NCBI GenBank assembly: GCA_963924555.1
Contig: OZ004586.1
Span: 6,902,501 to 6,966,500 of the forward strand
Source of the DNA: Crambe crambe
Taxonomy: Eukaryota; Porifera; Demospongiae; Poecilosclerida; Crambeidae
Direction of reading: 5' to 3'
DNA: 64,000 nucleotides
The translations under genes were made by a program, and so were the position numbers. The notes below the pieces were generated by a model. It saw only the letters and a program-made list of their open reading frames with translations. It was not told the origin of the DNA and made no database searches. Numbering within the stretch: the first letter of the stretch is position 1; every line of letters starts with the position of its first letter. This document shows positions 33,949-45,412 of the stretch, piece by piece.

Positions 33949-36533
33949 TAAATGTAACCATAAGCTTCATTGGTGTCAACTTTAAAGTTTTGGTTACCCT
34001 GAGGAGTCTGGACCACGTCATACAGGGGTCCAGGAGTGGCTGATGACAGAGGCTTCATCTGCTGTACATGTCCTGAAATGTCCTTGGTCTTCTGTCTTCT
34101 CCTATTCTAGCACCACATTACTAGCAGTCCAAGAAAAAAATCCACCAGTATAGCTACCATGAACACCACTATCACTGAAACGACAGTGATGGTAGAACAT
34201 GAGGTACTTCTTGAGACTGTGATAGGTGGAGAGACAGTTGGACACATTTTCCTTGAGTGGTCTAGAGAAGGAAATGAGGAAATCATTGACTGCTCAATAT
34301 CAACCAATAACTAATGCCAGAATACACACTTTGATTTATATCAAGGATACCCTGAATTGGGAAGCCTATGACTTCATTATTGCTTGATAGCAGATATAGA
34401 GTGAATGAGCAGTTTATGGCAGTGGGAGAGCTCTCAAATGTAATGATAACATCATGAAAAGGATTATAAGTTCTGTTGATGATCTCTGGTTGACACTGAT
34501 CACAATTCAAGTGAGCTGAGAGAGTTTGGGCCAGTCCAGGAGGATAGAGATCACGATTGAAGCGAATTCTTATGGTATTACCATCCAATCTTGCATCTTC
34601 CACCACAGAAATAGCATTTGTCACTGCATGTAACAAAAAGATGTGTAGCTTACTGCTAGCTAAAAAGTGTAGCTAAAAGCTATAGTTACAAGCATTGTAT
34701 AGCTACACTAAACAATCTTAGCTAAACCTTGTGGTTGAATTGCTAGCCTAGCTAAGATCTATGTATTAAATCTTTAATGGTCTAAGTATGTACAATTTCA
34801 TACCTTGGAATCTTTCACTAATTCTTTCAGAACATGATCCATACCAAAGAAACATTCACTACTAAGGTGTCTTGTTGGACATCAATCAGTTGAGAGTTAT
34901 TGAAAGTAAATCTCTTGCTTGGCAGTATCATTAAGAAATAGAAATATTCCATTGCTTTGTTATCCAGACACAGATAACGAAGCATTCACTGCTACAGTAT
35001 TTCTATTCATCACAACATCATCTACAACCTGAAGATAATAAATATCATCAATATCAGCATATAATATCATAGCCACACTAACTAATGAGCTAGTAGCTAG
35101 CAAATTTATGACTACACCTTAAGTTATGGTATTTAATTACACTGCAAAACTAAATTGTTAAACTTAACTTGCTTAGGTCATAAGAAATCTATCAAAATTG
35201 GTGAATACAATAAACTGTTTGGTTGATTAGTCTTGCCTAACAGTTATGTTTATTGAATAACAATTCTGTTTTTGCAGTGTATCCCAAGACATCAGTAGCT
35301 ATTCTGTGTTTATCTGCTCAGATTATGCAAACCACAGCTGCTATTGTCTGATTTGTGTATTATTGAAGCAGAATACAACCAGCAAAAGTTTATATTGGTT
35401 GTAATAATGTTTACCTGCCATGTGACTACTACCACTAATCCATTAGCTCCATACATGTAGGACATTGTAGGTCCACCAGGAAACAACACTGTATGACATA
35501 AACAAAGCATCATAACATCAAATCAGAGCACATATCTATTTTTTTTTTTGGACTGCATGGGGACAGATGTGACTGTTAGGCCTTAGTATGCAAGGGGGAG
35601 GATATAGTTTGAAAGTATTGAGGCATTGATTATTTCATCCATCATTAACGAAGGAGAGGAATACATTCACTGTGATATCTTGTGGTAAGCTATAGAATGT
35701 GCTATAAGTAGTACCTATGCAACTATACATAGAAATTTCACATACCACTTGGAATTTGTGGGTTATAGTCGACAGGTATGGGACTCGGAACAGAAAAGGC
35801 AGTTGTAGTTGATCCATTAAGAGAATACATCCTTTGCTGACAAAAGTTTTGAGGTGGGCAAGATATAGTTCTGGCATTGCGATCACCAGTACATCTAAGA
35901 GATGGATCGTTGTTATTTGTTATGATGAATGAGTCCACACACTGTCTTGCTCTCTCATCCATGTTTATATTCACACTCAAGTCTGATAATGGACGTTCAC
36001 TTGATGGAGCATTGACACTAAAAGTCCAAGAAGCATCTAAATCACAAAAAATACAGTAATAATTATTCTTATAATACAATGTACAATACTAACCTAGAAA
36101 TACTGCTCTTACAGACTGTATGTCATCATCACTATTGGCAAAGGGAGTTTGCATTGATAGTTCCAATGGATGGAGTAGCAACAACAGTAGCAGTACTGAC
36201 TAAAACACTTCCATTGATAAATCCACCAAAAGAGTATGATGAATTTGGAGAAATAGGATTCAAAACTTGTGGAGTTATTGACACTAAAATACTATCTGAA
36301 GGATCATTTTCAGAGGTGATGTTCCAAACATGGGTTGCACTGTTTACAGTACAAGTGAAGACAATTTGCTCGCCAGGACAAGTTTCTACCATGCTGCACA
36401 CGACTGGACCACTGAAGTTCAGCAGCCCTCACTGAAGACAGAGCATTGTGTTTTCAGCTATTAGCTATGATATGTACAACATACCACATTGGAAAACTCC
36501 AATCAACAAAAGGAAGAGAGTCAAAGTAGTCAT
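33949..36533 (-). pseudogene. Ig-like receptor pseudogene, unit B
   Basis: Same exon order as unit A with several lesions. The codon after MWC is TAG where other units have TGG, which would end the protein right after the membrane segment (34107-34109). The exon 5 equivalent has TAA in place of CAA (SGQQ to SG-stop) and an insertion/frameshift further on, and has lost bases in the SGSCSER segment. The Ig exon has lost 5 bp at GRNFSCPG and about 11 bp around INVRCQ. A signal-peptide ATG survives at 36533. The last two exons are still close to those of unit E. Confidence 0.85.
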
Positions 36534-36874
36534 TCTATAACCTGTCAAGATTGAAACAGTCATGTCGTTAGAGGGACACGCCCCATGGCACTTCATGCCA
36601 AGCAGCAGAGAGAGGAGGAGGATAACAGAAAGAAGGAGGAGTGAGTGAGGAGAATATCAGTGATTAGGAGATAAATACAGCAGGGGTTGATGAACTCCAA
36701 ATTTTAGTCTCATTTGATCTATTAATCCCGTTAGCAACTAGAGGGCTAAGCTTACTTACCATAAATATTGTCATAAGCTTTCGAACTAGATCTACATAGC
36801 TGATTCAGAAAAACAAGACACACTCAGCAGACAGTTATGGCGTGGGTGGTTATACTGTACTGTGAATACGATTA

Positions 36875-36886
36875 TGCGCATGCGCA
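36875..36886. promoter_or_regulatory. NRF-1-type site between units B and C
   Basis: TGCGCATGCGCA, fully palindromic, 342 bp upstream of the unit B ATG and 59 bp past the unit C stop codon. Confidence 0.5.
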
Positions 36887-36944
36887 TAAAATGTTTCTTA
36901 AAATGAATAGTGTCACTGACTGTCTTGACATTGTACACAACTTG

Positions 36945-39694
36945 TTAGTGTATGTAACCATAAGCTTCATTGGTGTCAACTTTAATGTTTTGGTCACCCT
37001 GAGGAGTCTGGACCACGTCATACAGGGGTCCAGGAGTGGCTAATGACAGAGGCTTCATCTGCTGTACATGTCCTGAAATGTCCTTGGTCTTCTGTCTTCT
37101 TCTATTCCAGCACCACATCACTAGCAGTCCAAGAAAGAACCCCACCAGTGCAGTAACCATGGATACCACTATCACTGAAACGACTATGATGGTAGAACAT
37201 GAGGTACTTCTTGAGACTGTGATAGGTGGAGAGACAGTTGGACACATATTGCTTGAGTGGTCTAGATGAGAAAATGAGGAAATTATTGACTGCTACCTTA
37301 AGGCTGGTATTTTTGGCATGTATTAATTTTAGCAGCAAAACCAAAGGATTTGGTACTAATTTTAACAAAAACAAATATCACTGCAAGATACGTGTAGTTC
37401 ACCTTCTATAGTAGATTTACATGTCATTCTCCATCATTATTCTAACATATTAGCTAAAGGCCTTAGTTGCTAAATTCGCTAAAATAACCCGCTAAAATAC
37501 CAGCCTTATAAAGTAATGCCAGAATATGCACTTTGATTATCTAGGACACCCTGGATTGGGAAGCCTATGGCTTCATTGTTGTTTGATAGCAGATGTAGAG
37601 TGAATGAGCAGTTTGTAGCAGTAGGAGAACTCTCAAATGTAATGATAACATCATGAAGAGGATCGTAAGTTCTGTTGATAATTTGTGGTTGACACTGATC
37701 ACAATTCAAGTGAGCTGAGAGAGTTTGAGCCAGTCCAGGAGGATAGAGATCGCGATTGAAGCGAACTCTTATGGTATTACCACCCAATCTTGCATCTTCC
37801 ACCACAGAAATAGCATTTGTTACTGCATGTGATAAGATAAGATGTGTAGCTAGCTAATTTAAAGTATAAAGTATAGAAAGTGTAAACATAGTATACACTA
37901 AACAGTATACAGTATCCTAGCTAAACCTTGTGGTTTGCATGAAATGCAAAGGTGTAAGTACATACCTTGGAATCTTTCACTAATTCTTTCAGAACATGAT
38001 CCACTCTCAAATACCAAAGAAACATTCACTGCTAAGGTGTCTTGTTGGACATCAATCAATTGAGAGCTATTGAAAGTGATTCTCTTGGAAGTATCGTTAC
38101 GAAATACTCCATTGCTTTGTTGTCCAGGCACAGATAATGAAGCGTTCACTGCTACAGTATTTCTATTCATCACAACATTATCTATAACCTGAAGATAAAC
38201 AACAAAATTAATAATCATCATCAACACATCAGCATAATATCATAGCCACACTAACTAATGAGCCAAATTTATGACTACACATTGCTGGTTTTAAGTTATG
38301 GTATTACACTGCAAAACTAAAATGTTATACTTGCTTAGTTAGTCATTTGAAATCTGTCAAAATGACATTTTTTGGTGAATACAATAAACTGTTTGGTTGA
38401 TTAGTCTTGCCTAACAGTTATGTTTATTGAATAACAATTCTGTTTTGGCAAGATATCAGTAGCTAGCTATTGTGTGTTTATCTGCTCAGATTATGCAAAC
38501 CACAGCTGCTATTGTCTGATTTGTGTATTTATTGAAGCAGAATACAACCAGCAAAAGTTTATACTGTGTTGTAATATTTACCTGCCATGTCACTACTACC
38601 ACTAATCCATTAGCTTCATACATGTAGGACATTGAAGGTCCACCATGGAACAACACTGTATAACATTAACAAAGCATCATAACATCAAATCAGAGCACAT
38701 ATTATCTATTATTTGGACTGCATGGGGACAGATGACTGTTAGGCCTTAGTATGCAAGGGGGAGGATATAGTTTGAAAGTATTGAGGCATTGATTATTTCA
38801 TCCATCATTAACGAAGGAGAGGAATACATTCACTGTGATATCTTGTGGTAAGCTATAGAATGTGCTATAAGTAGTAGCTACCTATGCAACTATATACCAC
38901 TTGGAATTTGTGGGTTATAGTCGACAGGTATGGGACTCGGAACAGAAAAGGCAGTTGTAGTTGATCCATTAAGAGAATACATCCTTTGTTGACAAAATAT
39001 TTGAGGTGGGCAAGATATAGCCCTGGCATTGTGATCACCAGTACATCTAAGAGATGGATTGTTGTTATCTGTTATGATGAATGAGTCCACACACTGTCTT
39101 GCTCTCTCATCCATGTTTATATTCACACTCAAGTCTGATAGTGGACGTTCATTTGATGGAGCATTGACACTAAAAGTCCAAGAAGCATCTAAATTCATGA
39201 AAATGAATTGTTATTCAATTAATGCATGGTATACTAACCTAGAAATACTGCTCTCACAGACTGGACGTCATCATCACTATTGATGAAGATATCTTGACAT
39301 CTCACATTGATAGTTCCAATGGATGGAGTAGCAACAACAGTGGCAGTAGTGACTATAACACTTCCATTAATAAATCCACCTAAAGAGTATGATGGATTTG
39401 GAGATATAGGATTCAAAACTTGTGGAGTTATTCCTACTAAAAAAATATCTGAAGGATCATTTTCAGAGGTGATGTTCCAAACATGGATTGCACTGTTTAC
39501 AGTACAAGTGAAGACAATTTGCTCGCCAGGACAAGAGAAGTTTCTACCATGCTGCACACGACTGGACCACTGAAGTTCAGCAGTCCTCACTGAAGACAGA
39601 GCATTGTGTTATCAGCTATTTAGCTATATGATATGTACAACATACCACATTGGAAAACTCCAATCAACAAAAGGAAGAGAGTCAAAGTAGTCAT
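36945..39694 (-). CDS. Ig-like single-pass receptor, unit C
   Basis: Intact paralogue of unit A, 531 residues. Exons: 39646-39694, 39239-39589, 38898-39188, 38582-38655, 37966-38188, 37532-37822, 36945-37261. Small indels compared with A (one residue gained in exon 3, one lost in exon 5) keep the frame. Signal peptide, Ig-like domain, membrane segment and a tail with LYDVV and NEAYGYIH are conserved. Intron 6 carries a MITE. The 5' flank differs from the other units: just before the ATG it jumps to sequence that in A and B lies about 300-400 bp away, so part of the promoter region appears deleted. A Ginger-like transposon sits 103 bp upstream of the ATG. Confidence 0.8.
37296..37513. mobile_element. 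MITE in unit C intron 6
   Basis: 218 bp. The left end is CCTTAAGGCTGGTATTTTT and the right end is the complement with a short change (CCAGCCTTATAAAG). Flanked by TA on both sides. The same insertion point is used in units D and F but not A or E. Confidence 0.8.
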
Positions 39695-40382
39695 TATATC
39701 TACAGCAAGTACATAGCTAGCTGGTCTAGATCTAGGGACTTACTCTTCAGAATAAGACACCGGCAGAACCACACCCTCAGCAGTTATGGCGTGGCCTGTC
39801 ACGCAAAATCCGGTCCCCCACCAAAAGTGGTCCCCCCGGACCAAAAGTAGCTGCCAAAAACCGTCCCCCATTGCAAAAATTGGTCCCCTTGCGCAACCGT
39901 GCGCAATAATACAGCGTGCTCGGCTAGTTCATAGTTCCCAACTGTCCCGAAACGTCCGGGACAGCCCCGGATTTATCAGCTCTGTCCCGTCCCGCCACGG
40001 AAGTGTAAACTGCCTATTGTTTGTCCCGGAAGCTCGTTTTTACTAGCTACAGACTACAGTAGTTTGTTTACTTAACGGCATAACCAGTCACTAATGAATG
40101 CACCACACTGACTGCACAGCATTCAGACAATGCAGTAAGCTAAGACAGCTGCATGTATCAATCAACAGTGCACAAGGTCCAATATCCAGTTCATGAAAAC
40201 TGTTCTTCTCCACAGTTCTTGAGTCCTTCTGTCTTCAGTCAGTGGCCAGAATATGGGCGTGGTACAGGGGCGGGACTTCAAAAGTAGGTGTGACTTGTGG
40301 TAGAATTTAGTGTCCCTGACGTTAGTTTCTCAAAGTTGGGAACTATGCTAGTTCTCTGTCATTTTTGGTGTCTGGCTGTGTC

Positions 40383-41681
40383 ATGGATTCATGCTCTGAG
40401 ACTGAAGAAGATAGAGAAGCTGTATTGGTGAGGGATGCAGTGCAATACCTTCAGAATGCTATTTACCCTCCAGGTAATTAGTCTCGCGTAGCCAGACCCA
40501 AGCCCTAGCCCTAGCCCTTTCTTTCCCCCGCCCCCAAGAAAAAGGAAAGAATTGGGTCTGGCTACGCGAGACTACCAGGTAATGCAACTACTAACTAGAG
40601 TCTATTGCTAGCCATACAGTACAGCCAGTAGTAAATCAGCTTGAGATTGTAGATACCTATATCACCACCCGTGCTAACGTTCTTTGTAGGAGCTACTAAG
40701 AATGAAAAGAGGGTCATTTATAGAAAGGCAGAGAGAATTATTGTGAGAAAGGGTGAAGTATTTTTCAAGAAGAAAGGTGGAGAGCAAGTGAGTTGTACTG
40801 TAAATCTGCATGCATAGCTACCTGCAATAAAAATGTTAAAATATAAATATGTGTAGTTACTATCTCAAGTTGCATTTTGCTACAGGTGCATTATATCTCA
40901 GAGAGGGAAGAAAGATTGAGAATTTTGGAGTCTTGCCACTCAGAGCCAACTTCTGGACACCTAAGGTTGAAGAAAACAGTGGCACGTATTAATGAGAGAT
41001 TCATTTGGCCTGGAATCATAAAAGATGTTAATGAATTTGTGGGTTATAATTCTGTCTATATAATTTATTCTGTGCTACCAGCATGCAAGCAATGGTCATA
41101 ATATTAGCTATATCATTTTGGTGATGGCATAGGTTGACAAATGTGACGCTTGCCGGAGGTATCGGCACAACCATGCAAAATTAGAAATGACCACTCAAAT
41201 TAGCCAGTGCATGCAAGGCCATGGTGACCAGACATTTTGAGATTGTTATTTTGAACCCTGTAGGTGGGTACGATTGTGGACTTTTTGCACTTGCATCAGC
41301 GTGTACAATGGCCAGGACCCCTCGACTATCAGATTTGGCCAGGCAATGATGCGGCAACATTTGATAGATGGGTTGTCAAACAAACTGTTAATGCCATTCC
41401 CTGGGAAAATTAAAAGGCGTGTGAAGAAGCTTGTACCAGCAAGAACAGAGGTGGTCAAGGTGTACTGCACATGCAGACTGCCGGATGATGGACACAAGAT
41501 GGTTGAGTGTTACCAATGTAAAGAATGGTACCACACAAGTTGTGTCAAGATTCCCAGAACATATATAGACAATCGGAAAAAGTGGAACTGTGGTAGATGT
41601 ATAATAGATGTAGCTATAATAATTTTAATAATAATTATAGTGAGGCCATGCCCTATACTGTATAATTTTTTTTTCTCTTAG
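40383..41681 (+). pseudogene. Ginger-type integrase relic with Ulp1-like and PHD parts
   Basis: Exon-like blocks start at ATG 40383 (MDSCSETEEDRE). The H2C2 zinc-binding domain of retroviral-type integrases follows: HSEPTSGH, then FIWPG, then after an intron CDACRRYRHNHAK (H-x6-H, C-x2-C). The DDE catalytic core expected next is missing. Immediately afterwards comes a GGYDCGLFALASA motif, like the Cys-box of Ulp1/C48 proteases, then a frameshift into NGQDPSTIRFGQAMMRQHL, then a PHD finger (VYCTCRL...CYQCKEWYHTSC...NCGRC; 41460-41601). The deletion and the frameshift mean no active enzyme. Confidence 0.7.
40480..40573. repeat. Hairpin nested in transposon intron
   Basis: AGTCTCGCGTAGCCAGACCC and its exact complement flank a loop that includes a short run of CCCTAG repeats (AGCCCTAGCCCTAGCCC). 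It is nested within the Ginger-like element. A related short pair (AGTCTCGCGGACTGCGAGACT) occurs at about 60213-60238. Confidence 0.85.
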
Positions 41682-41886
41682 CTGTGTTGAGATTATGAGT
41701 TGGGGGACTTACTTCAGTATGGAGGGGGACCATAATTTGCTTGGGGGGACTGTATTTGGCAGCCAATTTTGGTCCGGGGGACTGATTTTGGCAGCTACTT
41801 TTGGTCCGGGGGGACCGCTTTTGGGGGGGACCGGATTTCGCGTGACAGGCCGTGCATGGTGGGTGATTGTACTATAAATATGATTA

Positions 41887-41898
41887 TGCGCATGCGCG
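41887..41898. promoter_or_regulatory. NRF-1-type site between units C and D
   Basis: TGCGCATGCGCG. Now 2.2 kb from the unit C ATG, but only 138 bp if the transposon and one target copy are removed. Confidence 0.5.
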
Positions 41899-42288
41899 TA
41901 ATACACCACAAGGATTACTCTATGGTGTCATGATCACTGACTGTCTTGACATTGTTAGTGAATGTAACCATTAGCTTCATTGGTGTCAACTTTAATGTTG
42001 TGGTCACCCTGAGGAGTCTGGACCACGTCATACGGGGGACCAGGAGTGGCTGATGACAAAGGATTCATCTGCTGTATATGTCCTGAAATGTCCTTGGTCT
42101 TCTGTCTTCTCCTATTCCAGCACCACATCACTAGAAGTAACCCCACCAGTGCAGTAACCATGGATACCACTATCACTGAAACGACAGTGATGGTAGAGGA
42201 CAGGTACTTCTTGAGACTGCGGAGGGACAGTTGGACAAATATTGCTTGAGTGGTCTAGAGAAGCAAGTGAGGAAATTATTGACTGCTA

Positions 42289-42461
42289 CCTTAAGGCTGG
42301 TATTTTTAGCGGGTATTAATTTTAGTGAAGGAAATAAATATCACTGCAACATACATGTAGTTCACTTTTCTATAGTAGATTTACATCTTGTCATAATTAT
42401 TCTAACATATTAAAGCCTTAGTTACTAAAATGAGAACCCGCTAAAAAAACCAGCCTTAAGG
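42289..42461. mobile_element. MITE in unit D intron 6
   Basis: 173 bp, ends CCTTAAGGCTGGTATTTTTA and its complement CCAGCCTTAAGG, flanked by TA duplications. Same site as in units C and F, with an internal deletion relative to both. Confidence 0.8.
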
Positions 42462-43883
42462 TAATGCCAGAATATGCACTTTGATTATCTATGACACCCT
42501 GAATTGGGAAGCCTATGACTTCATTGTTGTTTGATAGCAGATGTAGAGTGAATGAACAGTTTGTGGCAGTGGGAAAACTCTCAAATGTAATGATAACATC
42601 ATGAAAAGGATCGTAAGTTCTGTTGATGATTTCTGGTTGACACTGATCACAATTCAAGTGAGCTGAGAGAGTTTGGGCCAGTCCAGGAGGATAGAGATCA
42701 CAATTGAAGCGAACTCTTATGGTATTACCATCCAATTTTGTATCTTCTACCACAGAAATAGCATTTATCACTGCATGTAATAAAAATTAGCTAATAAGAT
42801 GTGTAGCTAGCCAATTTAAAGTACGTACAAAGTGTAGCTATTTAAAAGCTATAATTACAAGCATACATAGTATACACTAAATAGTATACACTAAACAGTA
42901 TATTTTACATCAAAAGGTGTAGGATTATATGTACATATAATTTCATAGCTATCTTGGTCCACTCACAAATACCAAAGAAACATTCACTGCTAAGGTGTCT
43001 TGTTGGACATCAATCAGCTGAGAGCTATTGAAAGTAAATCTCTTGGAAGTATCATTCAGAAATACTCCATTGCTTTGTTGTCCAGACACAGATAATGAAG
43101 CATTCACTGCTACAGTATTTCTATTCATCACAACATCATCTATAACCTGAAGATAACCAATAAACAATAGCAAATCATTGTTCTCATCATCTATTATTAA
43201 TAGAAGATATCTTACATTTGCTATGCATGCAACTATAGTTATAATCAGCTGTGCATGTCCTTATAATTGGTCATAATCGGATAGTATTACTTCACCCATA
43301 CCATTCTCAGACATCAGTAGCTATTGTGTCCAGACAATGCAAACCACAGCTGTATGAAGATTATCTTCCTTTGATGTATGATATCATAATGAATTTTACT
43401 GGTTGTAATAATTATTATTATTTACCTGCCATGTGACTACTACCACTAATCCATTAGCTTCATACATGTAGGATACTGAAGGTCCACCAGGGAACAACAC
43501 TGCATGTATAACAATATCAAAGCATCATATCATCAAATCAGAGCACATGACAGGATTTCCATGAGGGAGGGAGGGAGGGAGGTCAATATTCAATATTCTT
43601 TTTACTGTACTTTGGATAATAATTACCAAACCTACTTGAATTGCCAATTTTGCTATTAGCTACCTTTCAATTTTGATCTGAAATGCCTCAATAATTATTT
43701 TGCTGACAAAATTGGATGAGGAGGTGACGATAAACTCAGTATTAAGTCTGCTTGGCCTAATACACACACTAGGTCAATAATGCACACTGAAATTAATTGT
43801 CCTTATACACACAAGTATGCAGTATACACTTTCATATTATTAGGTTGGAGGGGTGGGTGGGGAATACTACCTTGTGGCAAAAG

Positions 43884-44073
43884 TCTATTTGCATTCACCT
43901 TGCTCTTTGATCATTCACTATAACTTTCTCTATTCTTATAGTTTAATGCATCAACAGAGAACTGATTATCCACTCTCTCTGCTGGTGTTTGAAATTTGAA
44001 ATTTGGTCAAGAATTGAGAAAGTTATAGCAGTTATAGTGAATGATCAAGGGGCAGGGTGAATGCAAATAGACA
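43884..44073. repeat. Inverted repeat in unit D intron
   Basis: CTATTTGCATTCACCTTGCT and TTGATCATTCACTATAACTT at the left are mirrored by their complements at about 44015-44073 with small differences. It is a foldback of about 190 bp. Confidence 0.8.
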
Positions 44074-45299
44074 GTAGTAGCTATGCTACACTATCAAACT
44101 ACATAGATTCACATACCACTTGGCATTTGTGGGTTATAGTTGATGGGTGTGAGACTTGGAATAGAATATGGAGTTGTAGTTCCATTAAAAGAATACTTCT
44201 TTTGTTGACAAAAGTTCTGGGATGGGCAAGATATAGTCCTGGCGTTGTTGTCTGTTATATTAAATGAGCCCACACACTGTCTTTCTCTCTCATCCATGTT
44301 TATATTCAAACTCAAGTCTGATAGTGGATGTTCACTTGATGGAGCATTGACACCAAAAGTCCAAGAAGCATCTAGCTAAGTCATGAAAAATACAGTAATA
44401 ATTATTCTTATAAGACAATGCATGGGACTAACCTAGAAATACTGCTCTTATAGACTGGACGTTGTCATTACTATTGATGAAGGGAGTTTGACATCTCACA
44501 TTGATAGTTCCAATGGATGGAGTAGCAATAACAGTGGCAGTACTGACTATAGCCTGAGCACTTAGCTATATTCACAAATCCACCAAAGGAGTATGATGGA
44601 TTTGGAGATATAGGATTCAGATCTAGTGGACTCGAAGATACTACGAAACTATCTGAAGGGTTATTTTCAGAGGTGATGTTCCAAACATGGGTTGCACTGT
44701 TCACAGTACAAGTAAAGACAATTTGTTCGCCAGGACAAGAGAAGTTTCTGTTGCACACGACTGGACCACTGAAGTTCAGCAGCCCTCACTGAAGACAGAG
44801 CATTGTGTTATCAGCTATTAGCTATGATATGTACAACATACCACATTGGAAAACTCCAAACAACAAAAGGAAGAGAGTCAAAGTAACCATTCTATAACCT
44901 GTCAAGATTGAAATAATCATATTGTTAGAGAGACACACCCCATGGAAGGATGAGAGCAGATGACTATAACTAACTACACAATCAAGAGGAGTGAGGAGGA
45001 AGCAGAGAGAGGAGGAGGAGAACAGAGAGAAAGAAGAAGGGAGTGAGGAGTATATCAGTGATTAGGAGATAATACAGCAAGGAATTCTAGGCTCAAGTCT
45101 CATTTAAGCTATTAGCAACTAGAGCTAATAAGCTTAGCTACTTATCATAAATATTATCATAAGCTTGCAAACTAGATCTACAGCAAGTACATAGCTGGTC
45201 TAGCTCTAAGGACTCACTTTTCAGAAAAACAACACCTGCAGAACCACACCCTCAGACAGTTATGGCGTGACGTGGGTGGTTGTCCAGTGAATACGATTA

Positions 45300-45311
45300 T
45301 GCGCATGCGCG
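45300..45311. promoter_or_regulatory. NRF-1-type site between units D and E
   Basis: TGCGCATGCGCG, 410 bp upstream of the unit D ATG and 102 bp past the unit E stop. Confidence 0.5.
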
Positions 45312-45412
45312 TAATACACAACATGAAATGCTCAGCTGTATAATTATGAGGTTAAAATGAATACAAGGATTATTCATGATCACTGACTGTCTTGATATAT
45401 TGTACATTATTC

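Larger units (their letters stand above)
39797..41847 (+). mobile_element. Ginger-like DNA transposon, internally deleted
   Basis: 2,051 bp with terminal inverted repeats: the left end is TGTCACGCAAAATCCGGTCC and the right end is GGACCGGATTTCGCGTGACA, one mismatch. Exact 4-bp target duplications GGCC flank it (39793-39796 and 41848-41851). The TGT start and 4-bp duplication fit Ginger1 elements, integrase-type cut-and-paste transposons. GGTCCCCC/GGGGGACC subterminal repeats occur at both ends. The coding part has an integrase zinc-binding domain, a Ulp1-like fragment and a PHD finger, but no catalytic core. Confidence 0.8.
41955..44890 (-). pseudogene. Ig-like receptor pseudogene, unit D
   Basis: Same exon order as A, C and E. 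Lesions: net loss of 8 bp just before the membrane segment (frameshift near 42200-42240); loss of 3 residues within the membrane segment (GFFLGLLV to GLLLV); the end of the exon 5 equivalent (SGSCSERISERFQ) is replaced by SGPR and a stop; the Ig exon has a frame change at the FVNGSVIVST region; and exon 3 lacks the NPSLRCTGDR segment in frame. The tail motifs have drifted (PYDVV; NEANGYIH, losing a Tyr). The signal peptide start is at 44890. Intron 6 carries the MITE. Confidence 0.85.

Noticed and set aside
34107..34109. Read-through or recoding of the unit B TAG
   Set aside because: Unit B has several further frameshifts and another stop, so it is simply a pseudogene.
40108..40370. Gene in the 5' part of the Ginger-like element
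   Set aside because: No domain or conserved frame could be seen before the ATG at 40383; it is probably the transposon's untranslated region.
40383..41681. LTR retrotransposon or retroviral integrase
   Set aside because: No LTRs, reverse transcriptase or protease of the retroviral type; short terminal inverted repeats, a 4-bp duplication and Ulp1/PHD parts fit a Ginger-type DNA transposon.
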